64,000 bases of DNA, from assembly GCA_030130125.1 (NCBI GenBank), contig JARZZM010000014.1, forward strand, positions 1 through 64,000, read 5' to 3'. This document shows positions 20,259 through 28,184 of this stretch, piece by piece. This stretch comes from Thermoproteota archaeon. GTDB taxonomy: Archaea; Korarchaeota; Korarchaeia; Korarchaeales; Korarchaeaceae. Position 1 is the first letter of the stretch. Each line of letters starts with the position of its first letter. Position numbers and translations under genes: made by a program. The notes under the pieces are model-generated. The model made no database searches. It was not told where the DNA came from and saw only the letters and a list, made by a program, of their open reading frames with translations.

Positions 20259-21044
20259 ATGGAGGATATCTTGGTTGTTGAGAATGTTACTAAGAGGTTC
20301 GGTGGCTTAGTCGCCAACAGCAAAGTCACCTTCTCGATGAAGAGGGGCGAGATCTTGGGCCTCATAGGTCCTAACGGGGCCGGGAAGACCACGCTCTTCA
20401 ACGTCATAACTGGTGTCTATAAGCCAGATGAGGGTAGGGTGATATTCAAGGGGGAGGACATAACGGGGAAGCCGCCTCACGTCATCACTAGGAAGGGTAT
20501 AGCGAAGACACACCAGATAGTGAAGCCGTTCAACGACATGACGGTACTGGAGAACGCCATGGTCGGGGCGCTCTTCGGGAAGAGAGCTCGCCAGATAACT
20601 ATAGGGGAGGCTAAGGAAATCGCTTACCAGTCCCTAGAGCTAGTAGGGTTAGAGGAGAAGGCCGAGGAGCTCGCCGTGAAGCTGACACTCAGGCAGAAGA
20701 AAATGTTAGAGTTGGCTAGGGCCCTCTCCGCCGAACCTGAGTTGCTCCTGCTTGATGAAGTGCTGGCAGGTCTAAACCCGAAGGAGGTGGAGGAGGCCCT
20801 TGAGATCATAAAGAAGGTCAAGGAGGAGAGGGATCTGAGCATCATAATGATAGAGCATGTGATGCATGCAGTGATGAACATTGCCGGCAGGATAGTGGTA
20901 CTGCATTTCGGCTGGAAGATTGCCGAAGGTACTCCCGAAGAGGTGGCCAACAACCCGGAGGTGATAACCGCCTACCTAGGGGATCCGAGATATGCCTTGA
21001 GGTTCGTCAAGAGGAAAGGAGGTGAAGGAGATGGCTCTTCTTGA
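20259..21044 (+). CDS. livG: ABC transporter ATP-binding protein, LivG
   Basis: A 261-residue ATPase. Walker A is GPNGAGKTT, the Q-loop region follows, the signature is the degenerate LTLRQKKMLELARAL common in LivG, Walker B is LLLLDEVLAGLNP, and the switch His is in IIMIEHVMH. It powers the LivHM permease. Its end overlaps the livF start by 14 bases. Confidence 0.92.
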   Translation: MEDILVVENVTKRFGGLVANSKVTFSMKRGEILGLIGPNGAGKTTLFNVITGVYKPDEGRVIFKGEDITGKPPHVITRKGIAKTHQIVKPFNDMTVLENAMVGALFGKRARQITIGEAKEIAYQSLELVGLEEKAEELAVKLTLRQKKMLELARALSAEPELLLLDEVLAGLNPKEVEEALEIIKKVKEERDLSIIMIEHVMHAVMNIAGRIVVLHFGWKIAEGTPEEVANNPEVITAYLGDPRYALRFVKRKGGEGDGSS

Positions 21045-21744
21045 GTTGAAGGACATAGATGCTGGGTATGGGGAGACTCAAGTCCTCTGGAACATCAACC
21101 TGCAGGCCGACGAGGGTATCATAACAGTCATGCTCGGGAGTAACGGCGCCGGAAAGACCACCACGCTCAGGGTAACCAGTGGCATCCTACCGCCTTGGAA
21201 GGGCCAGATCCTGTTGGGAAACGAGGATGTAACTAAGCTCCCAGCGCACAAGAGGGTCGAGCTGGGGATAGTAATGGTCCCTGAGGGTAGGAGGCTCTGG
21301 CCCGAGCTCACGGTCTTCGAGAACCTTGAGTTGGGCGCTTACACCAAGAGAGCGAGGGATAAGTTCGACAGCAGCTTGGATCTGGTGTACAGTCTGTTTC
21401 CTAGGTTGAGGGAGAGGAGAAGCCAGCTGGCCGGTACTCTGAGCGGTGGGGAGCAGCAGATGCTCGCCATCGGGAGGGCTCTCATGGCAGATCCGAAGAT
21501 TCTGCTTATGGACGAGCCCTCCTTAGGCCTAGCACCCAAGCTTGTCGGTGAGATAATGAATGTCATCAGGAAGCTGAGGGACGACGAGAAGCTTACCGTC
21601 TTCCTAGTCGAGCAGAATGTGCACATGTCCCTTGAGATAGCGGACTATGGCTACGTGATAGAGCAGGGGAGAATAGTCCTGTCGGGTCCCAAGGAAGAGT
21701 TGGAGGGTAGTGAGAGGATAAAGAAGGCCTATCTGGGCCTCTAA
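21031..21744 (+). CDS. livF: ABC transporter ATP-binding protein, LivF
   Basis: An ATPase of about 237 residues. Walker A is GSNGAGKTT, the signature is LSGGEQQMLAIGRAL, Walker B is ILLMDEPSLGLAP and the switch His sits in FLVEQNVHM. The ATG at 21031 follows AAAGGAGGTGA, so it is preferred over the GTG at 21022. It is the last gene of the operon; an AT-rich run with ACTTTTATT follows. Confidence 0.92.
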   Translation: MALLELKDIDAGYGETQVLWNINLQADEGIITVMLGSNGAGKTTTLRVTSGILPPWKGQILLGNEDVTKLPAHKRVELGIVMVPEGRRLWPELTVFENLELGAYTKRARDKFDSSLDLVYSLFPRLRERRSQLAGTLSGGEQQMLAIGRALMADPKILLMDEPSLGLAPKLVGEIMNVIRKLRDDEKLTVFLVEQNVHMSLEIADYGYVIEQGRIVLSGPKEELEGSERIKKAYLGL

Positions 21745-21796
21745 ATCCCAACTTTTATTGCTATCTGTTAAATCTTGTAAGGCACCCTCATTCTAG

Positions 21797-22690
21797 ATGA
21801 GGCTCGTCAGCTTCTGGGGAAAGGGTGGAGTAGGTAAGACGACAAGCTCGGCTTCCTTGGCGGCTGGGCTTTCCGAGGAGGGGATGGATGTCCTCCTTCT
21901 GACGACGGACCCGACCCCTACTCTTTCTGATGTGCTGGACTTTCCCTTGAAGAGTGAGCCCTCCAAGGTAAACGGGTTCAGGGGGCTGTGGGCGGCGGAA
22001 CTGAGTGAGAGCGCCGTGATCGAAATGTGGAAGGAGAGATTCGGAGAGGAGGTCTACGAGGTGGCTTCCTCCTTCCTGCCGGTGGGGAGGGACTTCATAG
22101 ACTACGTGGCTAGAGCCCCTGGCATAGCGGATCAGTTCATGCTCTACCTCCTGCACGAGTTCTGGAGAAAGGGGGGTTACGACATCATAGTCTGGGACAC
22201 ACCCGCGTCCAGCGGAAGCATCAGATTGCTGAGGATAGAGGAGGAGTTCTACTCCCACATGAACGACGCCATACGCATGTATCTAAAGTTGAAAGGATTC
22301 TTGGAGAGGATAAGGAGGGGAAGGAGGGATCCCTTGGCACTGATAGAGGAATGGAAGTCCATAGCTCGAGGTATAATGGACATGCTGTCAAGCGACTCCC
22401 ACCACCTCATACTGGTGGCCATTCCCGAGAAGATCTCCTATCTCCTGACGCTAAGGATGAGGGATGAGTTGGAGGGGATGGGCATAAAGGTCAGGGCGCT
22501 GGTCGTGAACAGGCTACTCAGGGACTGCAAATGTGATAAATTGAACAGGATGGCCGAGATCCACGCGAGGGTGCTGGAAGAGTTTAAGGCATCCTTCAAC
22601 CATGTAAGGGTGATAGAGAACGTCGACTATGAACCGGTGGGTAGGGAGGGTTTGCTTAGGTTTTACGACTACCTGAGGGAGTTGGTATGA
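21797..22690 (+). CDS. ArsA/Get3-family ATPase
   Basis: A 297-residue single-domain P-loop ATPase. The deviant Walker A is GKGGVGKTT (residues 8-16), switch I contains TTDPTPTLSDVL, and switch II is WDTPASSGSIRLL, which parallels the DTAPTGHTLRLL of Get3/ArsA. A CKC segment near residue 235 could be metal-binding. Archaeal members may target tail-anchored proteins or act in metal resistance; no arsenic genes are present here. The stop overlaps the next gene by four bases. Confidence 0.82.
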   Translation: MRLVSFWGKGGVGKTTSSASLAAGLSEEGMDVLLLTTDPTPTLSDVLDFPLKSEPSKVNGFRGLWAAELSESAVIEMWKERFGEEVYEVASSFLPVGRDFIDYVARAPGIADQFMLYLLHEFWRKGGYDIIVWDTPASSGSIRLLRIEEEFYSHMNDAIRMYLKLKGFLERIRRGRRDPLALIEEWKSIARGIMDMLSSDSHHLILVAIPEKISYLLTLRMRDELEGMGIKVRALVVNRLLRDCKCDKLNRMAEIHARVLEEFKASFNHVRVIENVDYEPVGREGLLRFYDYLRELV

Positions 22691-22869
22691 GAGACAGGGC
22701 CTATCTGGTGTGGAGCCTGCTCGTCTTAACCCTATCCTACACGGTGCCTCACCTCGCTCTCAGGGAGTGTAGGGACCTCTCGCTATACGCGTTCTGGCTG
22801 GTTCTCACGCTGGTTCACTTCACCGTCACCCTGATCTACCTCAGGGGGGATGCCTCGTGGAGGAGCTAG
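22687..22869 (+). CDS. Small two-helix membrane protein, symporter partner
   Basis: A 60-residue protein with two hydrophobic helices (AYLVWSLLVLTLSYTV and FWLVLTLVHFTVTLIYL) joined by a short charged loop. It overlaps the symporter gene by 13 bases. In bacteria, short two-helix proteins (DUF3311/DUF997-type) commonly precede sodium/solute symporters, and this has the same layout. A family assignment cannot be made from sequence alone. Confidence 0.65.
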   Translation: MRDRAYLVWSLLVLTLSYTVPHLALRECRDLSLYAFWLVLTLVHFTVTLIYLRGDASWRS

Positions 22870-24281
22870 CCGCAGCGGTGATCACCCTCACCCTCTACCT
22901 GCTGATGGGGACGATTATAGCCCTCCTATCTAGGAGAGTGGGAATAAAGACTACGAGCGATTACTACGTGGCGGGCCACAGGCTGGGCGGCATACTAGCT
23001 GCTATATCCTACGCAGCGACTACCTACTCCGCTTTCATGATGGTCGGGCTGGTCGGGCTCACGTACGCGACCGGTGTGGGAGCTTTCGGGTTCGAGATAA
23101 CCTACCTCCTATCCACCATATTCCTCCTGAGCTACGTCGCACCCAAGGTCTGGAAGTTGGCAAGGGAGAGGAACTGGGTGAGTCCAGCTGAGATGATATC
23201 AGACCTTTATGGCCTGAAGCCGCTATCTCTCATCGTGGCTGCCATGTACCTCATAGCCCTGATACCCTACGCCTCGGCACAGCTCATAGCCGTCGGTAGA
23301 ATGGTTGAGGGGATGGCTCCCGGCCTCTATTGGCTCGGCATCCTGCTGGGAGTGGTTGCAGCCCTGATATGGACAGGACTATCTGGGATGTGGAGCCTCG
23401 CCTCTACCGACCTGTACCAAGGCCTGTGGATGATACTGGCCGCCATCGGATTCGTGGTATGGCTCTTCCTGTGGGGTGGATCGGATATAGCGAGCGGCAC
23501 AGCCAAAATGGCTGAGAAGGGCCTCCTAGGTATGAAGTGGTCTCCCCTAGTCTTCGTGTCCTACTCGATTCCTTGGGCCTTCTTCGCGGTGACCAACCCC
23601 CAAGTGGTCCAGAAGCTGTACACGCCCAAGGACGAGAAGGCCCTTAGGAGGCTCATAACCCTCTTCACCCTGTTCGGCCTTTCCTACACGGTCATAGTGA
23701 CGGTAATAGGACTCGCGAGCAGGGCCCTGACCGAGATCGGACGCCTCCCCGTCATCAAGGTGGGCGATCAGGTCACCCCCTCGCTGCTCAGCTACGCTCC
23801 CCTTCCCCTTGCCGTCTTCGTCTTCACCTCCATCGTGGCGGCTGCGATGACCACCATGGACGCGATAGTCTTAGCTCTCTCCTCCACCGCCTCTAGGGAC
23901 GTGTACCAGCGCTACTTGGGAGGGAAGGACAGAGCGGCGATAAACTTGGGTAGGATCTCCATCCTCATCCTACTGCTCGTCCTGAGTTACGTGGCTTACC
24001 TGAAGATCGGTTTCATAGTGGATCTATCTGTGCTTGCATCGGCGCTGCTACTCCCCCTAGCCCCAGTTACCTTGATCGGATGGTTCTACGGTAGGAGGAG
24101 TAGGGTAATGGGCTACGCCGCGGCAGCATCTCTCGCCTCCGGGTTCCTGATAGGCCTGTACTGGGCATTGGTGCACGGCGCGAGGAAGTCTCTGACTACA
24201 CCCATATTCGGGCTCCCTTCCACCCTGTTCATCCTCTTAGTGTCCACCCTTATAATGATGGTTCCGCTCGTGAGGAGGTGA
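22857..24281 (+). CDS. Sodium:solute symporter (SSS family)
   Basis: A 474-residue membrane protein with about 13 predicted helices. It has the family features DYYVAGHRLGGILAAISYAAT near residue 40, GLVGLTYATGVGAF, and a LASTDLYQGLWMILAAIGF segment. The later AAAMTTMDAIVLALSSTASRDVY region corresponds to the Na+-binding SxxS area. The substrate could be a carboxylate, proline or pantothenate-like compound; I cannot tell which. The start is GTG, coupled to the small partner gene. Confidence 0.88.
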   Translation: MEELAAAVITLTLYLLMGTIIALLSRRVGIKTTSDYYVAGHRLGGILAAISYAATTYSAFMMVGLVGLTYATGVGAFGFEITYLLSTIFLLSYVAPKVWKLARERNWVSPAEMISDLYGLKPLSLIVAAMYLIALIPYASAQLIAVGRMVEGMAPGLYWLGILLGVVAALIWTGLSGMWSLASTDLYQGLWMILAAIGFVVWLFLWGGSDIASGTAKMAEKGLLGMKWSPLVFVSYSIPWAFFAVTNPQVVQKLYTPKDEKALRRLITLFTLFGLSYTVIVTVIGLASRALTEIGRLPVIKVGDQVTPSLLSYAPLPLAVFVFTSIVAAAMTTMDAIVLALSSTASRDVYQRYLGGKDRAAINLGRISILILLLVLSYVAYLKIGFIVDLSVLASALLLPLAPVTLIGWFYGRRSRVMGYAAAASLASGFLIGLYWALVHGARKSLTTPIFGLPSTLFILLVSTLIMMVPLVRR

Positions 24282-24285
24282 AGCG

Positions 24286-24669
24286 ATGTCAGGTGTGAGG
24301 CCTGGCCTGACCGGTGAGTTCACCTATCTAGTTGATGAGAATATGGCCGCGAGCCATTTGGGGGTTGGGGTCCTCTCCACTCCCAGCATGATAGCCCTTA
24401 TGGAGATCTCGTGCCACAGAACCGTGGAGCCCTACCTAGAAGAGGGTTACACCACCGTGGGTACGTATGTGTGCGTTTTTCACAGAGCCCCTGCTCCAAT
24501 CGGCGGAGAGGTCAGGGTGAAGGCGACCCTTGTGGACATGGATGGAAGGAAGCTTGTCTTCAGGGTCGAGGCCTACTGGAAGGAGAAGCTCATAGGTGAG
24601 GGAGAGCATCACCGCTTCATAGTGAATGAGGAGAGGTTCGCTTCCAAGCTGAAGGAGGAGTTGGGTTGA
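24286..24669 (+). CDS. Hotdog-fold thioesterase (FlK-like)
   Basis: A 127-residue single hotdog domain. The pattern STPSMIALMEISCHRTVEPYL carries a Thr and a Glu in the places of the FlK (fluoroacetyl-CoA thioesterase) catalytic Thr/Glu, and FHRAPAPIGGEV supplies a His in the expected position. The C-terminal GEGEHHRFIV is family-typical. It likely hydrolyses a small acyl-CoA. It sits between the symporter and endonuclease III with tight spacing. Confidence 0.78.
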   Translation: MSGVRPGLTGEFTYLVDENMAASHLGVGVLSTPSMIALMEISCHRTVEPYLEEGYTTVGTYVCVFHRAPAPIGGEVRVKATLVDMDGRKLVFRVEAYWKEKLIGEGEHHRFIVNEERFASKLKEELG

Positions 24670-25352
24670 TCGAGGGAGTGGATGGGAAGGCAATCCTGAG
24701 GAGGCTAGAGGGGGCCTTGGACTTCAAGGAGGAGGAGTTCGTCTCCCTCATGGCCAGCAAATCCAAGAACCCATTTGAGGTGCTGGTAACCACCATAGTC
24801 TCCCAGAACACCAACGATAAGAATACCGCAAAGGCTATGAAGAGATTGAAGAATATTCTGGGCAGGATAGTTCCCGGAAGGATAGAGAAGCTCAGTTTGA
24901 GGGAGCTGGAGGAGGCCCTGAGACCGGCGGGCCTTTATAGACAGAAAGCGAGGGTCATCAAGAGGGTTGCCTCCCTCCTGAGCGGCGGCAGGCTAGAGAG
25001 AATACTAGAGAAGGACCTCGAGGAGGCCAGGAGGGAATTGATCAGCCTGCCTGGAGTTGGACCCAAGACTGCTGACGTGCTGTTGAGCTTAATGGGGAGG
25101 AGACCCACCATAGCGGTGGACAGGCACATCACTAGGGTGGCAGTCAGACTTGGTCTAGCAAGTAGCGACGACTACGAGGAGATAAGAGGATCGTTAATGA
25201 GGTTGTTCGACCCAGAAGACTACTTGAAGGCGCACCTCCTCCTGATAAAGTTGGGAAGGGTTTACTGCCGTCCTAAGAACCCGAAGTGCGAAGAGTGTCC
25301 CCTCAGGGACATGTGCGATTACGCCAAGTCCAAGAAGAAAATTGGAAGGTGA
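24666..25352 (+). CDS. nth: Endonuclease III
   Basis: A 228-residue HhH-GPD DNA glycosylase/AP lyase. The helix-hairpin-helix is LPGVGPKTADVLL with the catalytic Lys, and the catalytic Asp is in AVDRHITRV. The C-terminal iron-sulfur loop has four cysteines in C-x6-C-x2-C-x5-C (CRPKNPKCEECPLRDMC). It removes oxidised pyrimidines. The TTG start overlaps the thioesterase stop (TTGA). Confidence 0.95.
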   Translation: MIEGVDGKAILRRLEGALDFKEEEFVSLMASKSKNPFEVLVTTIVSQNTNDKNTAKAMKRLKNILGRIVPGRIEKLSLRELEEALRPAGLYRQKARVIKRVASLLSGGRLERILEKDLEEARRELISLPGVGPKTADVLLSLMGRRPTIAVDRHITRVAVRLGLASSDDYEEIRGSLMRLFDPEDYLKAHLLLIKLGRVYCRPKNPKCEECPLRDMCDYAKSKKKIGR

Positions 25353-25359
25353 GGATGTT

Positions 25360-27270
25360 TTACATCCTCTCCAGCCTCGGCACGCCGATGAGGTCTAGCG
25401 CCTTTCCTAGGACCCCTCTCACCCCCATAACGAGCCACATCCTAGCTTCCCTTGCTCCCTCAGGAGCGTTGATAACCGGATGGGTCTCGTAGAACTTATT
25501 GAAGGTCGAGGCCAGCTCATTAGCGTATTGGGAGATCAGATCCGGTCTTAGAAGCTGGTAAGCACTCCTCACCTTCTCCGGAAACTCTGCCAACATGTAA
25601 ACTAGGGACACCTCCAGATCGGACGACAATTCGGATGGATCGAAGGATTCAGGGATCTCTCCTGCCTTTTTCAAGATGTTATGGGCCCTAGTGTAGGAGT
25701 ACTGGACGAAAGGTCCACTGTTCGTCTCGAAGTCGAGGACCCTCTCCCACCTAAACTGGACTACCTTGGTGGGGGAGACATTGATCAGGGCATACTTCAG
25801 GGCACCTACAGCTACCCTCTCGGCTATCTCCTCTATCCCTGGATCCCTGTCCATTCCCCTCTCCTGAAGTATCTTCATAACCTTGCCTTTTGCCTCGTCC
25901 AAGAGATCGTCTAACGTTATGTAGAGGGCCTTCCTCCCAGACATCCTCACCCCTATAAGGTTGACCATCTCGTAAGCGAAGTGTACGAGGAAGTCCGGAT
26001 CATAGCCCATCAGGGCGAGGCTCGCCCTCACCTCCTTCTGCTCCAAAGTCTGCTCGGTGGCGATCACGTTGTAGCACCTTCTGACGTCGGTAGCCTCCAC
26101 CTTGAAGAGGGAGTAAGCCACATCAGTCCCCGTGTACAGCCAAGTACCGTCCGATCTGGTGAGGTAGAACCTCGGAGGTACTACCTCCTCCAGCCTGCCC
26201 TCCTCCTCTAATCTCCTCACCTCGTCCTCCGTCAGTCCGAATATCCTCCTGACATCCTCCCTCTCCCTGATCGCCCTCTCAAGATCGATGTATATCGCTT
26301 CACCGTCCCTACCCAGATAACCGGAGGATTCAAGCTTCTCTAGGGATTTCCTCACCCAGCTCTTCCATATGAGCTCGCTCTCCCAGTCGAACTGATCGTA
26401 GGTTATGCCCATCCTGCCCAAGGTCTGGAGGAAACCTCTTAGGACCGATTCTGCTACCTCCCTGAAGACCTCCCTCGCATCCGGGTCTCCGGACTGGTAC
26501 CTCTTTAGGAGATCCATGACGTAGCGGTCGTCAAGCTCGGTCAGTCCTTTGGCTATCTCGGGATCTTGGGCTCTAACCCTCTCTATGGTCTCCTCCCACT
26601 CCTTCAGATCCCCCTCCTCAGATTCACCCCTCTTGATCCTGTCTATCTCCAGCACCGCGTTAGCCATGGCGTATACCAGACCGAACCAGTGATCCAGCTT
26701 CCCCTTCGGCTTGAGGTGCCTCGTCTTGGACCTGCCAGCTGCTAGTATCGCAACCTGCAGGTTGCAGTCGTTCACCAAGTAGTGCCTCCTAACATCCCAG
26801 CCTAGGAAGTCCAGTATCCTAGCGAAGGAGTCGCCTATTATAGCGTTCCTCCCGCTTCCTACGTGGAGGGGATGTACTGGGTTGACGCTGGTGTGCTCCA
26901 CCATTAGCTTCTCTCCCTTCCTCTCCCCCCTGCCCAGCTCCTCCCTAGACGCCAAGGAGAGGACGTCCTTGAAGAGGGTCTCACGAGAAACCCTCACGTT
27001 GAGGTATCCATTTTCAACCCTCACTTCCTCCGTATACGGTATGCTGGAAGCATCTATCCTCCCAGCCACTAAAAGCGCCGCTTCGTCCGGCTTCCTCCTC
27101 AGGTATCTAGCTATCTTGAATCCGACCGGTAGTCCGTAGACATCCGCGTCCTTGGGGGATCGAGCTACTTGGAGGGGGGAGAAGGACCCCTTCACTCCTA
27201 TCTCTGAGAGGGCCTTATTCACTTCATCAGCTAGAGCTAATTTCATGGAGCCGAGCGGATCTGTGGTCAT
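25360..27270 (-). CDS. argS: Arginyl-tRNA synthetase
   Basis: Class Ia synthetase of about 636 residues. The HIGH-like motif is VHPLHVGSGRNAIIGDSFAR. The KMSKS-like loop is the MSGRKALYITLDDLL segment, and the C-terminal DALR anticodon domain has SYTRAHNILKKA. The frame is open to 27384, but the ATG at 27270 is preferred: a TATA element (GTTTTAAATA on the minus strand, 27291-27300) is centred 25 bases upstream, implying a leaderless mRNA. The N-terminal Add-1 domain then begins normally. It is divergent from the endonuclease V fusion. Confidence 0.94.
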   Translation of the reverse strand: MTTDPLGSMKLALADEVNKALSEIGVKGSFSPLQVARSPKDADVYGLPVGFKIARYLRRKPDEAALLVAGRIDASSIPYTEEVRVENGYLNVRVSRETLFKDVLSLASREELGRGERKGEKLMVEHTSVNPVHPLHVGSGRNAIIGDSFARILDFLGWDVRRHYLVNDCNLQVAILAAGRSKTRHLKPKGKLDHWFGLVYAMANAVLEIDRIKRGESEEGDLKEWEETIERVRAQDPEIAKGLTELDDRYVMDLLKRYQSGDPDAREVFREVAESVLRGFLQTLGRMGITYDQFDWESELIWKSWVRKSLEKLESSGYLGRDGEAIYIDLERAIREREDVRRIFGLTEDEVRRLEEEGRLEEVVPPRFYLTRSDGTWLYTGTDVAYSLFKVEATDVRRCYNVIATEQTLEQKEVRASLALMGYDPDFLVHFAYEMVNLIGVRMSGRKALYITLDDLLDEAKGKVMKILQERGMDRDPGIEEIAERVAVGALKYALINVSPTKVVQFRWERVLDFETNSGPFVQYSYTRAHNILKKAGEIPESFDPSELSSDLEVSLVYMLAEFPEKVRSAYQLLRPDLISQYANELASTFNKFYETHPVINAPEGAREARMWLVMGVRGVLGKALDLIGVPRLERM

Positions 27271-27289
27271 CCCTTTAACTTTGGGTTCG

Positions 27290-27300
27290 TTATTTAAAAC
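27290..27300. promoter_or_regulatory. Shared divergent TATA element (argS / EndoV fusion)
   Basis: The A/T run TTATTTAAAAC reads as a TATA box on both strands. It is 25 bases from the argS ATG on the minus strand and about 25 bases from the proposed start of the repair fusion on the plus strand, so one element may serve both genes. Confidence 0.5.
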
Positions 27301-27317
27301 GGTGGTGAGATATCCGA

Positions 27318-28184
27318 CTGACGCGCTTCCAAGAGATACTTGCTGAGGCCTTGCAGAGCATTCCCCCGGGCAGGGTTTCATCATTCGGTGACATAGCCTC
27401 CGCCCTGGGGGATGTCAGGGCCGCTCTCGCTGTGAGAAACGAGTGCCTAAGGCTATCTAACCTCGCACCTCATGTTCCTTGGTGGAGGGCTGTGTCCTCA
27501 GACGGTAAACCACTTCCGGGAGCCTTAAAGAGAATTAGAGAGGAAGGAGGACTTGAACATCTCAGGGGGAGGAAGTTCTTCCACGATGTTAGGGCCTGGC
27601 CCATCTTCCGGTTGATGGCGGAGGCTCAGTTAATGCTCTCCTCTAAGCTGGATTTAAGGTCCCTGAAAGGGGTGGAAGTGGCTGCCGGTGTCGACGTCAG
27701 TTATGGGGACGAGGAGGCTGTCGCGGCCTGCGTCTCGGTCGATTCCAGATTGGAGATCGTCGAGGTGGCTTACGAGAGGTTCGTCCCCCAGATACCTTAT
27801 GTGCCGACCTACTTGGCATTCAGGGAGTTGAGGGGCATGCTCCCCTCCGCCCTCAAGTGCGATTTCGATGTGATATTTGTGGATGGGCACGGCCTCTCCC
27901 ATCCGAGGATGCTAGGGGAGGCCTCACATTTGGGGTTGCTGCTGGGGAAACCCTCCATAGGAGTTGCGAAGTCTAAGCTGGTGGGGAGATTGGAGGGGGA
28001 CCGCGTCGTCCTCCGAGGCAGGGAGGTCGGTGCTGTTGTGAGGAGGGGTTTCGTCTCTCCCGGTCACCTGATGGACTTGGAGAGCAGCATAGAGATATCC
28101 AAGAAGTTCTGGAGGGAAGGAAAGCAGCCTCTACCCCTCATACTAGCCCACAGGATTTCCAAGGAGACTATACGGGGATCCTGA
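27318..28184 (+). CDS. Alkyltransferase-like domain fused to endonuclease V
   Basis: Two DNA-repair domains in one chain. Residues about 1-90 match the DNA-binding half of O6-alkylguanine-DNA alkyltransferase (IPPGRVSSFGDIA, then RNECLRLSNLAPHVPWWRAV), but the catalytic PCHR is PWWR. It should therefore act as an alkyltransferase-like (ATL) lesion-binding domain and not as a suicide enzyme. The rest is endonuclease V: GVDVSYGDE (first catalytic Asp), FVDGHGLSHPR and KPSIGVAKSKLVG. Conserved residues (RFQEILAEALQ) continue upstream of the first TTG at 27351, with no ATG/GTG/TTG before the upstream stop. A CTG at 27318, nine bases after GGTGGTGA, is the best candidate start. The last 17 bases overlap the next gene convergently. 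Confidence 0.85.
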   Translation: MTRFQEILAEALQSIPPGRVSSFGDIASALGDVRAALAVRNECLRLSNLAPHVPWWRAVSSDGKPLPGALKRIREEGGLEHLRGRKFFHDVRAWPIFRLMAEAQLMLSSKLDLRSLKGVEVAAGVDVSYGDEEAVAACVSVDSRLEIVEVAYERFVPQIPYVPTYLAFRELRGMLPSALKCDFDVIFVDGHGLSHPRMLGEASHLGLLLGKPSIGVAKSKLVGRLEGDRVVLRGREVGAVVRRGFVSPGHLMDLESSIEISKKFWREGKQPLPLILAHRISKETIRGS

